Source: Lentzea sp. NBRC 102530 (GTDB lineage: Bacteria > Actinomycetota > Actinomycetes > Mycobacteriales > Pseudonocardiaceae). Taken from it: a DNA stretch of 64,000 nt. Positions 1 to 6,608 of the stretch are shown in pieces. Within the stretch, counting starts at the first letter, position 1. Every line of letters starts with the position of its first letter. A program made the translations under genes and the position numbers. The DNA lies in contig NZ_BSTF01000002.1 in NCBI RefSeq assembly GCF_030269365.1, positions 1 to 64,000 of the forward strand. The letters are read 5' to 3'. The notes below the pieces were generated by a model that searched no databases, was not told the origin of the DNA, and was given only the letters and a program-made list of their open reading frames with translations.

Positions 1-86
1 TCATCCGCTGCCTCAAACGCTACCTCGCCCGCGAGATCTATCCCCGCCTCATCGCAGACCTCGCCGCCATACCCAGCACAGCTTGA
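1..86 (+). CDS. IS110-type transposase, C-terminal end only (5' part outside window)
   Basis: The reading frame beginning at base 3 gives about 27 residues, starting IRCLKRYLAREIYPRL, and ends at a TGA at 84-86. An RCLKRY-AREIY stretch at the extreme C-terminus is typical of IS110/IS116/IS902-type transposases as I recall them. The bases just after the stop (TTGACAATCCATAGGAGC, from 83) also resemble the short right end usual for the IS110 group, whose elements lack clear terminal inverted repeats. The rest of the gene is upstream of the window, so intactness cannot be judged. Its position next to the cluster edge suggests that a mobile element flanks the biosynthetic locus. The family call rests on a short tail and is moderate. 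Confidence 0.55.
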   Translation, partial: IRCLKRYLAREIYPRLIADLAAIPSTA

Positions 87-446
87 CAATCCATAGGAGC
101 ATCTTCGGGGCCCTTGCGAGGCGCTGGTCGTCCGGAAAAGGCCGGGCTGAAAAGCGCCCGGCCGATCCGCCGGGGGTAGCACCTCGCACCCGAAGTCAAG
201 CCCCGAGCCCTTCGGGTGCGTGGCTGGGTTTGTGCTGGCACGTCACCGATACCGGCTCGACGGTGTAGCCAAGACTGTCGGCTCGCCTGCGGCATTGCGT
301 TGGGTCTTGGCGGGCTCGGCCGCGCCGTCGCGGTGCTTGTGCTCGGACGGGCTCGCCTGCGGCTTCGCATCTCCTCAAGCCATCTTCGATCAGGTCTTGC
401 CTCGACCCGTCCGGGCTGGCCGCTTCCCCGTCTGCTGCCGGAACAC
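87..446. other. Non-coding stretch between IS end and monooxygenase gene
   Basis: I see no convincing gene here. Small open frames exist on both strands, but their translations are Arg/Pro/Ser-rich and lack the third-position G/C pattern of the real genes. The stretch contains a stem-loop at 186-219 (10-bp arms GCACCCGAAG and CTTCGGGTGC around a 14-base loop) and a 14-bp direct repeat (280-293 and 350-363). It could be the remnant of an IS insertion or a small repeated intergenic element. No function is assigned. Confidence 0.5.
280..363. repeat. 14-bp direct repeat, two copies
   Basis: GGCTCGCCTGCGGC occurs at 280-293 and again at 350-363, starts 70 bp apart, inside the non-coding stretch left of the monooxygenase gene. 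Only two copies are present and the spacer has no special structure. It is probably a dispersed intergenic repeat of the host genome rather than a regulatory array. Confidence 0.5.
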
Positions 447-484
447 GTCTGGGCCCCGCGATCAGCTGATCGCGGGGCCCAGAC
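447..484 (-). terminator. Perfect 38-bp palindrome downstream of the monooxygenase gene
   Basis: Bases 447-484 form a perfect inverted repeat, each arm 19 bp with no spacer (left arm GTCTGGGCCCCGCGATCAG). It begins 18 bp past the stop of the minus-strand monooxygenase gene, where a transcription terminator is expected. There is no T-run on either side, which is common for GC-rich actinomycete terminators. A symmetric protein-binding site is the alternative. Confidence 0.65.
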
Positions 485-502
485 GGTGGGAAGGGAAAGT
501 GG

Positions 503-2191
503 CTAGTGGTCGGGTAGTTCGAGCGGGGCGATCTCGTGGAAGACGTCGCCGGGGCCGGGGTTGCCGCGGTGCGTGCGGCCCCCGAGGTGGTGCAGCACGC
601 CCCAGACCGCGTTCAGGGCTGTCGTGACCGCGCCCTCGGCGAAGCCGCCGCACCACGAGATGTCGTCGCCTGCCAGGAAGAGACCGCGCTGGGCGTCCGT
701 CAGGCCGTCCTGCATGAAGTGCGTGTAGAGCCGGCGCTGGTAGCGGTAGTGCCCCGGCAGGTTGGCCTTGAACGCGCCCATGAAGTGCGGTTCGGTCTCC
801 CACGTGATGGTCACCGGGTCGCCGATGATGTGCTTGCGCACCTCCACGCCGGGGTAGATCTCGGCCAGCGAGCCGAGGACGACCTCCAGGCGTTCCTCGA
901 GGGTGAGGGTCGCGAGTTTGAGCGAGTCGTCGTTCCAGGTGTAGGACAGGCACATCACGCCGGGCTTGTCCGGGCCGTCGTCGAACAGGTAGACGCCGCG
1001 CGGCATGCGGTCGGTGAGCGTCATGCTCATGACGTGCCGGCCGGTGTCGGGGTCGATGTCGAGCCAGAACGGGCGGTCCGTCACGACGAAGAGTTTCGAG
1101 CTGCCCATGTAGTGGGTGCGTTCGACCGCGGTCCACAACGGTTGGGGCAGCAGGGCTTCGTCGGTCTTGACCTTCGACAGCAGCGCCCAGCTCTGTGCGG
1201 TGAACACCACGGCGGGGAACGTGCGGATGCCGTGGTCGGCGTCCTCGACCGTGATGCCGTGCGCGGTGCGGCGCATCCACTTGGCCGCGGGCAACGGTTC
1301 GCCGCGCCGGTGCAGCGAGGCGAGCGTCGTGCCCTCCGGCCAGTGGTCGAGCCGTTCCGGCGCGTGTGACCACAGCCTCGTCGGCAGCTGCTGGCTGCCG
1401 CCGATGATGCGGTGCTGGTCGACGTCGGCGCCGTTGTAGACGACGCGCAGGATCTCCAGCATCGAGTTGGGGAAGTCGGTGTCCCAGCCGCCGGTGCCGA
1501 AGCCGACCTGGCCGAAGATCTCGCGGTGCTCGAACGAGGCGAACGCCGGTGAGCCGGCCAGGAAGCCGTAGAACGAGACGTCGTCGAGGCGGGGCACCAG
1601 CCGGTTCCAGATCGCCTTGATGGCGGCCACGTCGCGGGTGCGCACCGCGTCCGCCATCGCGGAGAGCTCCGCGGTCTCGTGCAGCGCCTTCTCCCACGCG
1701 TCCGCTACCTGCTGGTAGATCACCGGCAGGTCGGTCATGGTGTGCGCGAAGTGGCTGACGCCCTTGAGGTCCACCACGGTGCTGGGGGTCTCGTGCGACA
1801 GCGGGTTGGGGAACGGCGAGGTGCGCAGACCGACCTTGTCGATGTAGTGGAACAGGGTCGTGGCCGCCAGCGGGAACCGCATGGCGCCCATCTCGGCGAC
1901 CGACTCCGGGTGCTCCCGGAACGGTACCGAGCGCATCCGGCCGCCGAGCTGCTCGGCCTCGTAGAGAACCGGTCGCAGGCCGAGCTTCATCAGCTCGTAC
2001 GCGGCCACGAGGCCCGCGATGCCGCCACCGATCACCGCGACTTCGGTGCCGTGGGCCGAGGCCGGCACGGCACCGAGGCCCGCGGGGTGGTTGAGCCAGT
2101 CGTCGTAGGCGAACGGGAAGTCCGGGCCGAACATCGTGACCGGCGATCGCAGGCCGTGCGGAACGGCGTCGGACGGGAAGCCTTGGTCCAT
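503..2191 (-). CDS. FAD-dependent amino-acid 2-monooxygenase (flavin amine oxidase family), probable starter-unit enzyme
   Basis: The 562-residue protein belongs to the flavin monoamine oxidase/tryptophan-, lysine- and arginine-2-monooxygenase family, and its length fits that family. The N-terminal dinucleotide-binding fold is visible: GGGIAG at residues 55-60, Glu78 for the FAD ribose, and GGRMRS at 83-88. The C-terminal FAD segment reads FLAGDDISWCGGFAEGA at about 515-532. Such enzymes oxidatively decarboxylate an amino acid to the amide with one fewer carbon; arginine 2-monooxygenase yields 4-guanidinobutyramide. The ATG at 2191 is preceded by a G-run ribosome site. The gene lies 33 bp after the amidohydrolase gene and is clearly co-transcribed with it. 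Together with the ACP-only PKS loading site this suggests an arginine- (or lysine-) derived starter. Substrate identity is inferred; a simple amine or L-amino-acid oxidase is the alternative. Confidence 0.82.
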   Translation of the reverse strand: MDQGFPSDAVPHGLRSPVTMFGPDFPFAYDDWLNHPAGLGAVPASAHGTEVAVIGGGIAGLVAAYELMKLGLRPVLYEAEQLGGRMRSVPFREHPESVAEMGAMRFPLAATTLFHYIDKVGLRTSPFPNPLSHETPSTVVDLKGVSHFAHTMTDLPVIYQQVADAWEKALHETAELSAMADAVRTRDVAAIKAIWNRLVPRLDDVSFYGFLAGSPAFASFEHREIFGQVGFGTGGWDTDFPNSMLEILRVVYNGADVDQHRIIGGSQQLPTRLWSHAPERLDHWPEGTTLASLHRRGEPLPAAKWMRRTAHGITVEDADHGIRTFPAVVFTAQSWALLSKVKTDEALLPQPLWTAVERTHYMGSSKLFVVTDRPFWLDIDPDTGRHVMSMTLTDRMPRGVYLFDDGPDKPGVMCLSYTWNDDSLKLATLTLEERLEVVLGSLAEIYPGVEVRKHIIGDPVTITWETEPHFMGAFKANLPGHYRYQRRLYTHFMQDGLTDAQRGLFLAGDDISWCGGFAEGAVTTALNAVWGVLHHLGGRTHRGNPGPGDVFHEIAPLELPDH

Positions 2192-2224
2192 GTGCGCTAC
2201 CCCCGGGTGACGGTGGTGACCTGT

Positions 2225-3019
2225 TCAGGCAGGGTCGGTGGAAAGGGAGCCGTAGAGGTCCGGCCGTCGGTCGGCGACGTAGTCGTTGATCTCCTTGGCC
2301 TTCGTGATCCGCGCGGGATCGAGGTCGGCCAGCACCAGCTGTTCGCCGTGCACGTCGTCGTGCAGCGCGAAGCCGGACGGCCCGACCACGCGGGTGAGGC
2401 CGCAGTAGTCGAGTTCGCGTTCGGAGCCCGACCAGTTCACATAGGCGATGTAGATCTGGTTCTCCAGCGCGCGTGCGTGCACGAGCGTCTGCGCCACGAT
2501 CTCCCACGGCTTCATCAACGCCGTGGGCACGACCAGCAGTTCGGTGCCCGCGAGCGCGTGCGCCCGCACGGTCTCCGGGAACTCGACGTCGTAGCAGATC
2601 AGCATGCCGACGGTCAGCCCGTCGAGCTCCGCCTGCACGACGGGGGTCTGGCCGGGTTCGAAGATCGCCCGGTCGATGTCGCCGAACAGGTGGGTCTTGC
2701 GGTAGGTCGCGAGGGTCGCACCCGTGTGGTCGACCATGCGGACGGAGTTGTACACGTTGCCGTCGGCCAGTTCCGGCCAGCCGAAGACGATCGCGATGCC
2801 CGCCTCGGCGGCGATCTCCGCCACCTCGGTGCACATCGGGCCGTCGCCCGGCTCCGCGAGCTGGCGGAGCCTGCGCGGACCCAGGTGGTACCCGGTCAGC
2901 GACACCTCCGCCGTGATCAGCAGTCGGGCACCCGCCGCGGCGGCTTCGTGTGCTGTGGCCCGCAACCGGTTCCTCGGGGGCTCACCACCCGCGGTGGTTT
3001 GCCAGCAAGCGATCCTCAT
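2225..3019 (-). CDS. Nitrilase-superfamily amidohydrolase (C-N hydrolase), probable guanidino/amino-acyl amide hydrolase
   Basis: The 264-residue carbon-nitrogen hydrolase has the full catalytic triad: Glu38 (in ITAEVSLTGY), Lys108 (in TYRKTHLF) and Cys142 (in LICYDVEFPE). The length matches stand-alone nitrilase-superfamily amidases. The ATG at 3019 is chosen because the conserved MRIACWQT strand starts there, and AGGGG lies about 13 bases upstream. It is the first gene of a minus-strand operon with the amino-acid 2-monooxygenase, so it most likely hydrolyses the amide that enzyme makes (for example 4-guanidinobutyramide to 4-guanidinobutyrate) before CoA activation. No CoA ligase lies nearby. 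Its promoter region carries the same tandem CAGGGG motif found before the PKS genes. The family is certain; the substrate is inferred from context. Confidence 0.85.
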   Translation of the reverse strand: MRIACWQTTAGGEPPRNRLRATAHEAAAAGARLLITAEVSLTGYHLGPRRLRQLAEPGDGPMCTEVAEIAAEAGIAIVFGWPELADGNVYNSVRMVDHTGATLATYRKTHLFGDIDRAIFEPGQTPVVQAELDGLTVGMLICYDVEFPETVRAHALAGTELLVVPTALMKPWEIVAQTLVHARALENQIYIAYVNWSGSERELDYCGLTRVVGPSGFALHDDVHGEQLVLADLDPARITKAKEINDYVADRRPDLYGSLSTDPA

Positions 3020-3121
3020 GTGCTTCGGCCCCTAGTCGACGGTGGGTGGGCAATGACGGGATGAGAGATCCAACGCGACAACGCTAGGTAGCGCCGTCAC
3101 CGCGCTACAACCCGGCGAAAC

Positions 3122-3159
3122 CCCCTGCCCGACCCCTGTCCGACCTGGGGTGACCCCTG
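3122..3159 (-). promoter_or_regulatory. Tandem CAGGGG operator upstream of the amidase/monooxygenase operon
   Basis: Read on the minus strand, 3138-3122 is CAGGGGTCGGGCAGGGG: two hexamers with an 11-bp period. A third CAGGGG lies at 3159-3154, 21 bp (about two helical turns) further upstream. The near end is about 102 bp from the amidase start. The 17-bp core agrees at 13 positions with those upstream of PKS 1 and PKS 2, in the same orientation relative to the gene. It is probably the binding site of a cluster regulator, such as the LAL protein here or a SARP encoded elsewhere. Confidence 0.6.
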
Positions 3160-3492
3160 TCGTGCCCAGGGCGGTGCCGGTGCGGTGACGCGGCGTATTG
3201 GCACGAGTTCGCCAGATGAACTTTGCGGGCGTGTTTGTGAAGTATTTATTAAGGACGAGTTTGGTGGCATGTGTGTGCGCATCCGTGTTAAATCGACGTC
3301 AGTTGTACTCGCTGGCTATTTTTCGCATTTGGTTCACCGGGCACGCCTGAGGGCGTCGCGCCTGGCTCGCGCGACCTGTTCCTGCTCCTCGGAGCCCTGT
3401 TAAAAGCGGGACTATCGCGGATTTGCGCTGTTCTATCGCATTGCTATCAAGGCTCTAATTTCCGGGCTCAGGCATCTCAATAGACGCCTGAC

Positions 3493-3519
3493 TAGGGGAT
3501 GTACTAAGGGCTCTCGGGG
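3493..3519 (+). promoter_or_regulatory. Degenerate TAGGGG repeats upstream of the LAL regulator
   Basis: TAGGGG (3493-3498), TAAGGG (3505-3510) and TCGGGG (3514-3519) lie on the coding strand about 130 bp before the regulator's ATG. Spacing is 12 and 9 bp rather than the exact 11 bp seen upstream of the PKS genes. The outer G-runs are 21 bp apart, about two helical turns. It may be a weak version of the cluster operator, allowing autoregulation, but chance cannot be excluded. Confidence 0.35.
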
Positions 3520-3647
3520 TCTGATTTTCGCAGTGCCGGAATGCCCTGGTGTCACACCTCCTCGGTCTTGAGCTCGTCGCTGCCGGATCGCAGCGCGCTC
3601 GTCTGCGGGGCAGGGGGAACAACACCGCGAGAGGAACGTGGTCCTAG

Positions 3648-6374
3648 ATGTTGGTCGAACGAACGCGCGAACTGGCCACCCTCCTGCACGCGCTGGAGGA
3701 CTGCCGGCGAGGCCGGTCCGCGGTGGCCATGATCACCGGCGCCAGGGCGACCGGTAAGACCGCGCTGCTGCACGCGTTCGGCGAGGAGGTCCAGCGTTCG
3801 GAGGCACTCCTGCTCAGCGCTTCCTGCACGCCGGGGGAACGCTCCTTACCGCTGGGGGTGTTCAGCCAGCTGCAGCGCAACGTGCCGGAGGAGTTCCGCC
3901 CGGCCCGCCCCGCCGACGACCTGGCCCCGCTGCTGGACGAGGACACGAAGCGCGGGCACCTGCTCCGCGAGGCGAGCACGGCGTTGCTCGCCATCGCGGA
4001 GACCCGGCCCGTCGTGATCGTCGTGGACGACGTGCAGTACGCGGACGAGCTGTCCAAGGAGGCCCTGCTGCACGTGCTGGGCAGGCTGCGGTCGACGCGC
4101 GTCGCGGTCGTCTTCACCCAGGGCGTCGGAGCGCGGGAGCCCCGCTCGCTGTTCCACACCGAGTTCCTGCGCCACCCCCACCGCCACAGCGTCTGGGTGG
4201 GCCTGTTGTCGCCCCGCGGGGTGGCGGAGGTCGTGGCCGCCGAGCTGGGCTCGCGGATCGCGGACGAGTTCGGCGCGCGGTACCACGAGATGACCGGTGG
4301 CAACCCGTTGCTGCTCCGCGCGTTGCTGGAGGACCAGCACCGCACGCCGTTCGACGGTGCCCCGGTGGCGGGCGAGGGGTTCGCCGAGGCCGTGATGAGT
4401 TGCCTGCACCGCGGTGACCCGGCGATCCGCGAGGCCGCCCACGCGCTCGCCGTGCTGGGCACGCACTCCGACCACACCAGGCTGCTGGCCCGCCTGCTGG
4501 GCGCCGGCCAGAAGACCGCGGCCAAGGACGTCGAGACCCTCGCGGACATGGGATTGGTGCAGGGCACCGACTTCCGCGACCCGGCGATCCGCGAGGCCGT
4601 GCTCGACGACGCGCCGAACCTCCCGGAACTGCACCAGCGCGCCGCGTGCCTGCTCTCCCAGGACGGTGAGGACCGGCGTGTCGTCGCCGCGCACCTCGTC
4701 TCGTCCGGCGAGGCCTGCCCGGCGTGGGCGCTGCCCCTGCTGCGCGAGGCCGCCGACGCGGCGATCCTCGACGACCAGGTCTGCGAAGCCGTCGAGTACC
4801 TGGAGTTCGCCCTGCTCGACCACGAGGACCAGGCACCCGTCGACCTCGTGATGATGCTGGTGCGCCTCAAGGAACGCCTGGCGCCCGCGTCCGTGCTGCA
4901 GCACGTGCCCGAGCTGGGACAGGCCATGCGCGAGGGCAGGCTGCTGGGGCACGGGCTGTCCTGGTTCGTGCGCCTGCTGGTCGTGCACGGACGGGGCGAC
5001 GACGTCGCGGAGGGCCTGGCGAAGCTGGTGTCCCGGGCCGAGGAGCTCGACGACCACGACAGGGCCGAGGTCGCCATCGCTCGCATGTGGACCGCCGGGG
5101 AGTACCCGGACCTGGTCGCCGACGTGCCGCAGATCCGCCTGGAGCCCGTCGGGGTCGACGTGCGGACGGGGATGCGGGTGGACGCCGCCACGGCGCTGTC
5201 ACAGGTCGTCGACGGCCGGCTCGACGAGAACCTGATCATGACCGCGGAACGCGTCCTGCAGAGCGCCAACCTCGCGGAGGAGCCGTCCGACGAGATCAGC
5301 TCCGCGCTGCACGTGTTGCTGTACCTGGAGAAGCTCGACAGCGTGAAGACGTGGTGCGACCGGCTGGTCGCACGCGGGCCGCACTCGTCGCCCGGCTGGC
5401 ACGGCGTGCCGGCGATGGTCCGCGCCGAGGTGGCGTACCGCACGGGAGACCTGGGCACCGCGCGGGACCACGCGCAGGAGGCGCTGGAGAAGGCCGACCC
5501 GCGGATCTGGGGCGCGAGCATCGGCATGGCGCTGGGAACGTTGATCCTCGCCACCACCGCGATGGGCCGCTACGACGAGGCCGCCGCCGCGATGCGCCAG
5601 CGCGTGCCGCAGCACGCCTACCGAGGCCGTTACGGCCTGCACTACCTCTACGCGCGAGGGCACTACCACCTGGCGACCGAGCAGTTGCACGCCGCGCTGG
5701 GCGACTTCCTGACCTGTGGCGAGCTGATGGTGAAGTGGAAGATCGACTCGCCGGGCATCGTGCCGTGGCGCGCCGGCGCCGCCGAGGTCTACACCCGGCT
5801 CGGGAACCACGCCAAGGCACGGGAACTGGCGGACCAGCAGCTGGCCCTGCCGGTCATGGACCGCTCGTCGTCCCGCGGCATGGCGATGCGGGTCAAGGCC
5901 GCCACCACGGACCTCCGGCAGCGTTCGCAGCTGCTGTACGGCGCGCTGGAGGAAGTGCAGGCCGCCGGGGCCCAGCTGGAGGTGGCGCGCGTGCTGGCCG
6001 ACCTCTCGCAGATGTACCACGAGCTCGGCCAACCCGACCGTGCCCGCATCACGGCCCGCCGCGCGTGGCGCCTCGCCAAGGACTGCCAGGCGGAGACGTT
6101 GTGCTCCCAGCTCATCCCCGACAACGAGGCGCGTGCCGAGACGTCGCCGGGAGAGGCCAGGGCGGAGGCCCGCTGGGGCGCGCTCTCCGACGCGGAACGC
6201 CGGGTGGCGGGACTCGCGGCCCTCGGCCACACCAACCGGGAGATCGCCACCAAGCTGTACGTGACGGTCTCCACCGTGGAGCAGCACCTCACCAAGGTCT
6301 ATCGCAAGCTGAACATCACACAGCGCAGGGACCTTCCCGCCGATCTGTGGAACGTCGTGGCGCTGGGTGCCTGA
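3648..6374 (+). CDS. LAL-family (large ATP-binding LuxR-type) transcriptional regulator, TTA-containing
   Basis: The 908-residue protein has an N-terminal AAA/STAND-type ATPase: Walker A GARATGKT at residues 31-38 and a Walker B region VVIVVDDVQYAD near 125. A long helical TPR-like middle follows, then a C-terminal LuxR/FixJ helix-turn-helix at about 846-890 (NREIATKLYVTVSTVEQHL). This is the architecture and size of LAL regulators that activate many actinomycete polyketide clusters. The ATG at 3648 is chosen because it directly begins the VERTRELA start typical of the family, with GAGGAA 11 bases upstream. Leu67 is encoded by TTA (3846-3848), the rare codon read by the bldA tRNA; I saw no other in-frame TTA in the window's genes. 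Translation, and so the cluster, may depend on developmental bldA expression. A strong hairpin follows the stop. It is the likely pathway activator. Confidence 0.92.
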   Translation: MLVERTRELATLLHALEDCRRGRSAVAMITGARATGKTALLHAFGEEVQRSEALLLSASCTPGERSLPLGVFSQLQRNVPEEFRPARPADDLAPLLDEDTKRGHLLREASTALLAIAETRPVVIVVDDVQYADELSKEALLHVLGRLRSTRVAVVFTQGVGAREPRSLFHTEFLRHPHRHSVWVGLLSPRGVAEVVAAELGSRIADEFGARYHEMTGGNPLLLRALLEDQHRTPFDGAPVAGEGFAEAVMSCLHRGDPAIREAAHALAVLGTHSDHTRLLARLLGAGQKTAAKDVETLADMGLVQGTDFRDPAIREAVLDDAPNLPELHQRAACLLSQDGEDRRVVAAHLVSSGEACPAWALPLLREAADAAILDDQVCEAVEYLEFALLDHEDQAPVDLVMMLVRLKERLAPASVLQHVPELGQAMREGRLLGHGLSWFVRLLVVHGRGDDVAEGLAKLVSRAEELDDHDRAEVAIARMWTAGEYPDLVADVPQIRLEPVGVDVRTGMRVDAATALSQVVDGRLDENLIMTAERVLQSANLAEEPSDEISSALHVLLYLEKLDSVKTWCDRLVARGPHSSPGWHGVPAMVRAEVAYRTGDLGTARDHAQEALEKADPRIWGASIGMALGTLILATTAMGRYDEAAAAMRQRVPQHAYRGRYGLHYLYARGHYHLATEQLHAALGDFLTCGELMVKWKIDSPGIVPWRAGAAEVYTRLGNHAKARELADQQLALPVMDRSSSRGMAMRVKAATTDLRQRSQLLYGALEEVQAAGAQLEVARVLADLSQMYHELGQPDRARITARRAWRLAKDCQAETLCSQLIPDNEARAETSPGEARAEARWGALSDAERRVAGLAALGHTNREIATKLYVTVSTVEQHLTKVYRKLNITQRRDLPADLWNVVALGA

Positions 6375-6383
6375 TGCCGGACC

Positions 6384-6416
6384 GCAAGAGCTCCCTCCGA
6401 GCGAGGGAGCTCTTGC
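6384..6416 (+). terminator. Terminator hairpin after the LAL regulator
   Basis: A 14-bp perfect stem (GCAAGAGCTCCCTC at 6384-6397 with its complement at 6403-6416) encloses a 5-base loop and starts 9 bp after the regulator's TGA. The bases after it (TGTGTCC) are only weakly T-rich. It probably ends regulator transcription, so PKS 1 needs its own promoter within 6417-6605. Confidence 0.8.
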
Positions 6417-6503
6417 TGTGTCCGCAGCGCCGTCAGCGGTGCGACGACCCGTCCCGTCAAGTTCTTCGCACCCCGCCTCGGCCCACCTGGAACGCCGTGA
6501 ACG

Positions 6504-6531
6504 CAAGGGTTTCTTAGGGGCCGGGTAGGGG
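6504..6531 (+). promoter_or_regulatory. Tandem TAGGGG operator upstream of PKS 1
   Basis: CAAGGG (6504), TAGGGG (6515) and TAGGGG (6526) form three tandem hexamers with an exact 11-bp period; the core 6515-6531 reads TAGGGGCCGGGTAGGGG. It ends 74 bp before the proposed TTG start. The same core lies upstream of PKS 2 and, on the other strand, of the amidase operon. Direct repeats with an 11-bp period are characteristic of activator sites contacted on one face of the helix, SARP operators being the best-known case. Confidence 0.65.
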
Positions 6532-6594
6532 TGTTTGCGTCCGGGCGACCGGGAAACGATGCGTACGGTCGCGCATTTTCTGCCTTCGGATTGT

Positions 6595-6608
6595 GGAGCG
6601 TCACGTTG
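6595..6608 (+). promoter_or_regulatory. Ribosome binding site and TTG start of PKS 1
   Basis: GGAG at 6595-6598 is followed after 7 bases by TTG at 6606-6608. An in-frame GTG at 6531 would lengthen the protein by 25 residues. It directly abuts TAGGG with no spacing and sits inside the operator repeats, so it is not favoured. TTG 6591 has no site at the right distance. Confidence 0.65.

Larger units (their letters stand above)
3020..3647. other. Divergent intergenic regulatory region
   Basis: This 628-bp region separates the minus-strand amidase operon from the plus-strand LAL regulator. The first part, to about 3185, is GC-rich and holds the CAGGGG repeats that face the amidase gene. From about 3190 to 3540 the composition becomes markedly AT-richer than the surrounding genes (for example around 3240-3260, 3325-3345 and 3415-3470), as expected for promoters, and it ends in TAGGGG-like repeats facing the regulator. 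I could not assign -35/-10 boxes with confidence. A 72-codon open frame at 3185-3403 lacks the codon bias of real genes and is not called. Confidence 0.6.

Noticed and set aside
280..363. Direct repeat considered as a CRISPR unit
   Set aside because: Only two 14-bp copies, no regular spacers and no cas genes.
38..370. Small Arg-rich open frames on both strands left of the monooxygenase gene
   Set aside because: Overlapping frames on both strands with low-complexity translations, typical of chance frames in GC-rich DNA.
462..2834. Alternative minus-strand frame covering the monooxygenase and amidase genes
   Set aside because: It overlaps two genes with full catalytic motifs in other frames, and its own translation is Arg/Gly/Pro-rich low-complexity sequence.
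3185..3403. Possible 72-codon gene in the divergent intergenic region
   Set aside because: It has no GC3 bias, no clear ribosome site and no recognisable motif, and it lies in AT-rich promoter DNA.
6531..6605. GTG 6531 as PKS 1 start
   Set aside because: It directly abuts a G-run with no spacer and lies inside the operator repeats. TTG 6606 has GGAG at the proper distance and gives a normal lead into the loading ACP.
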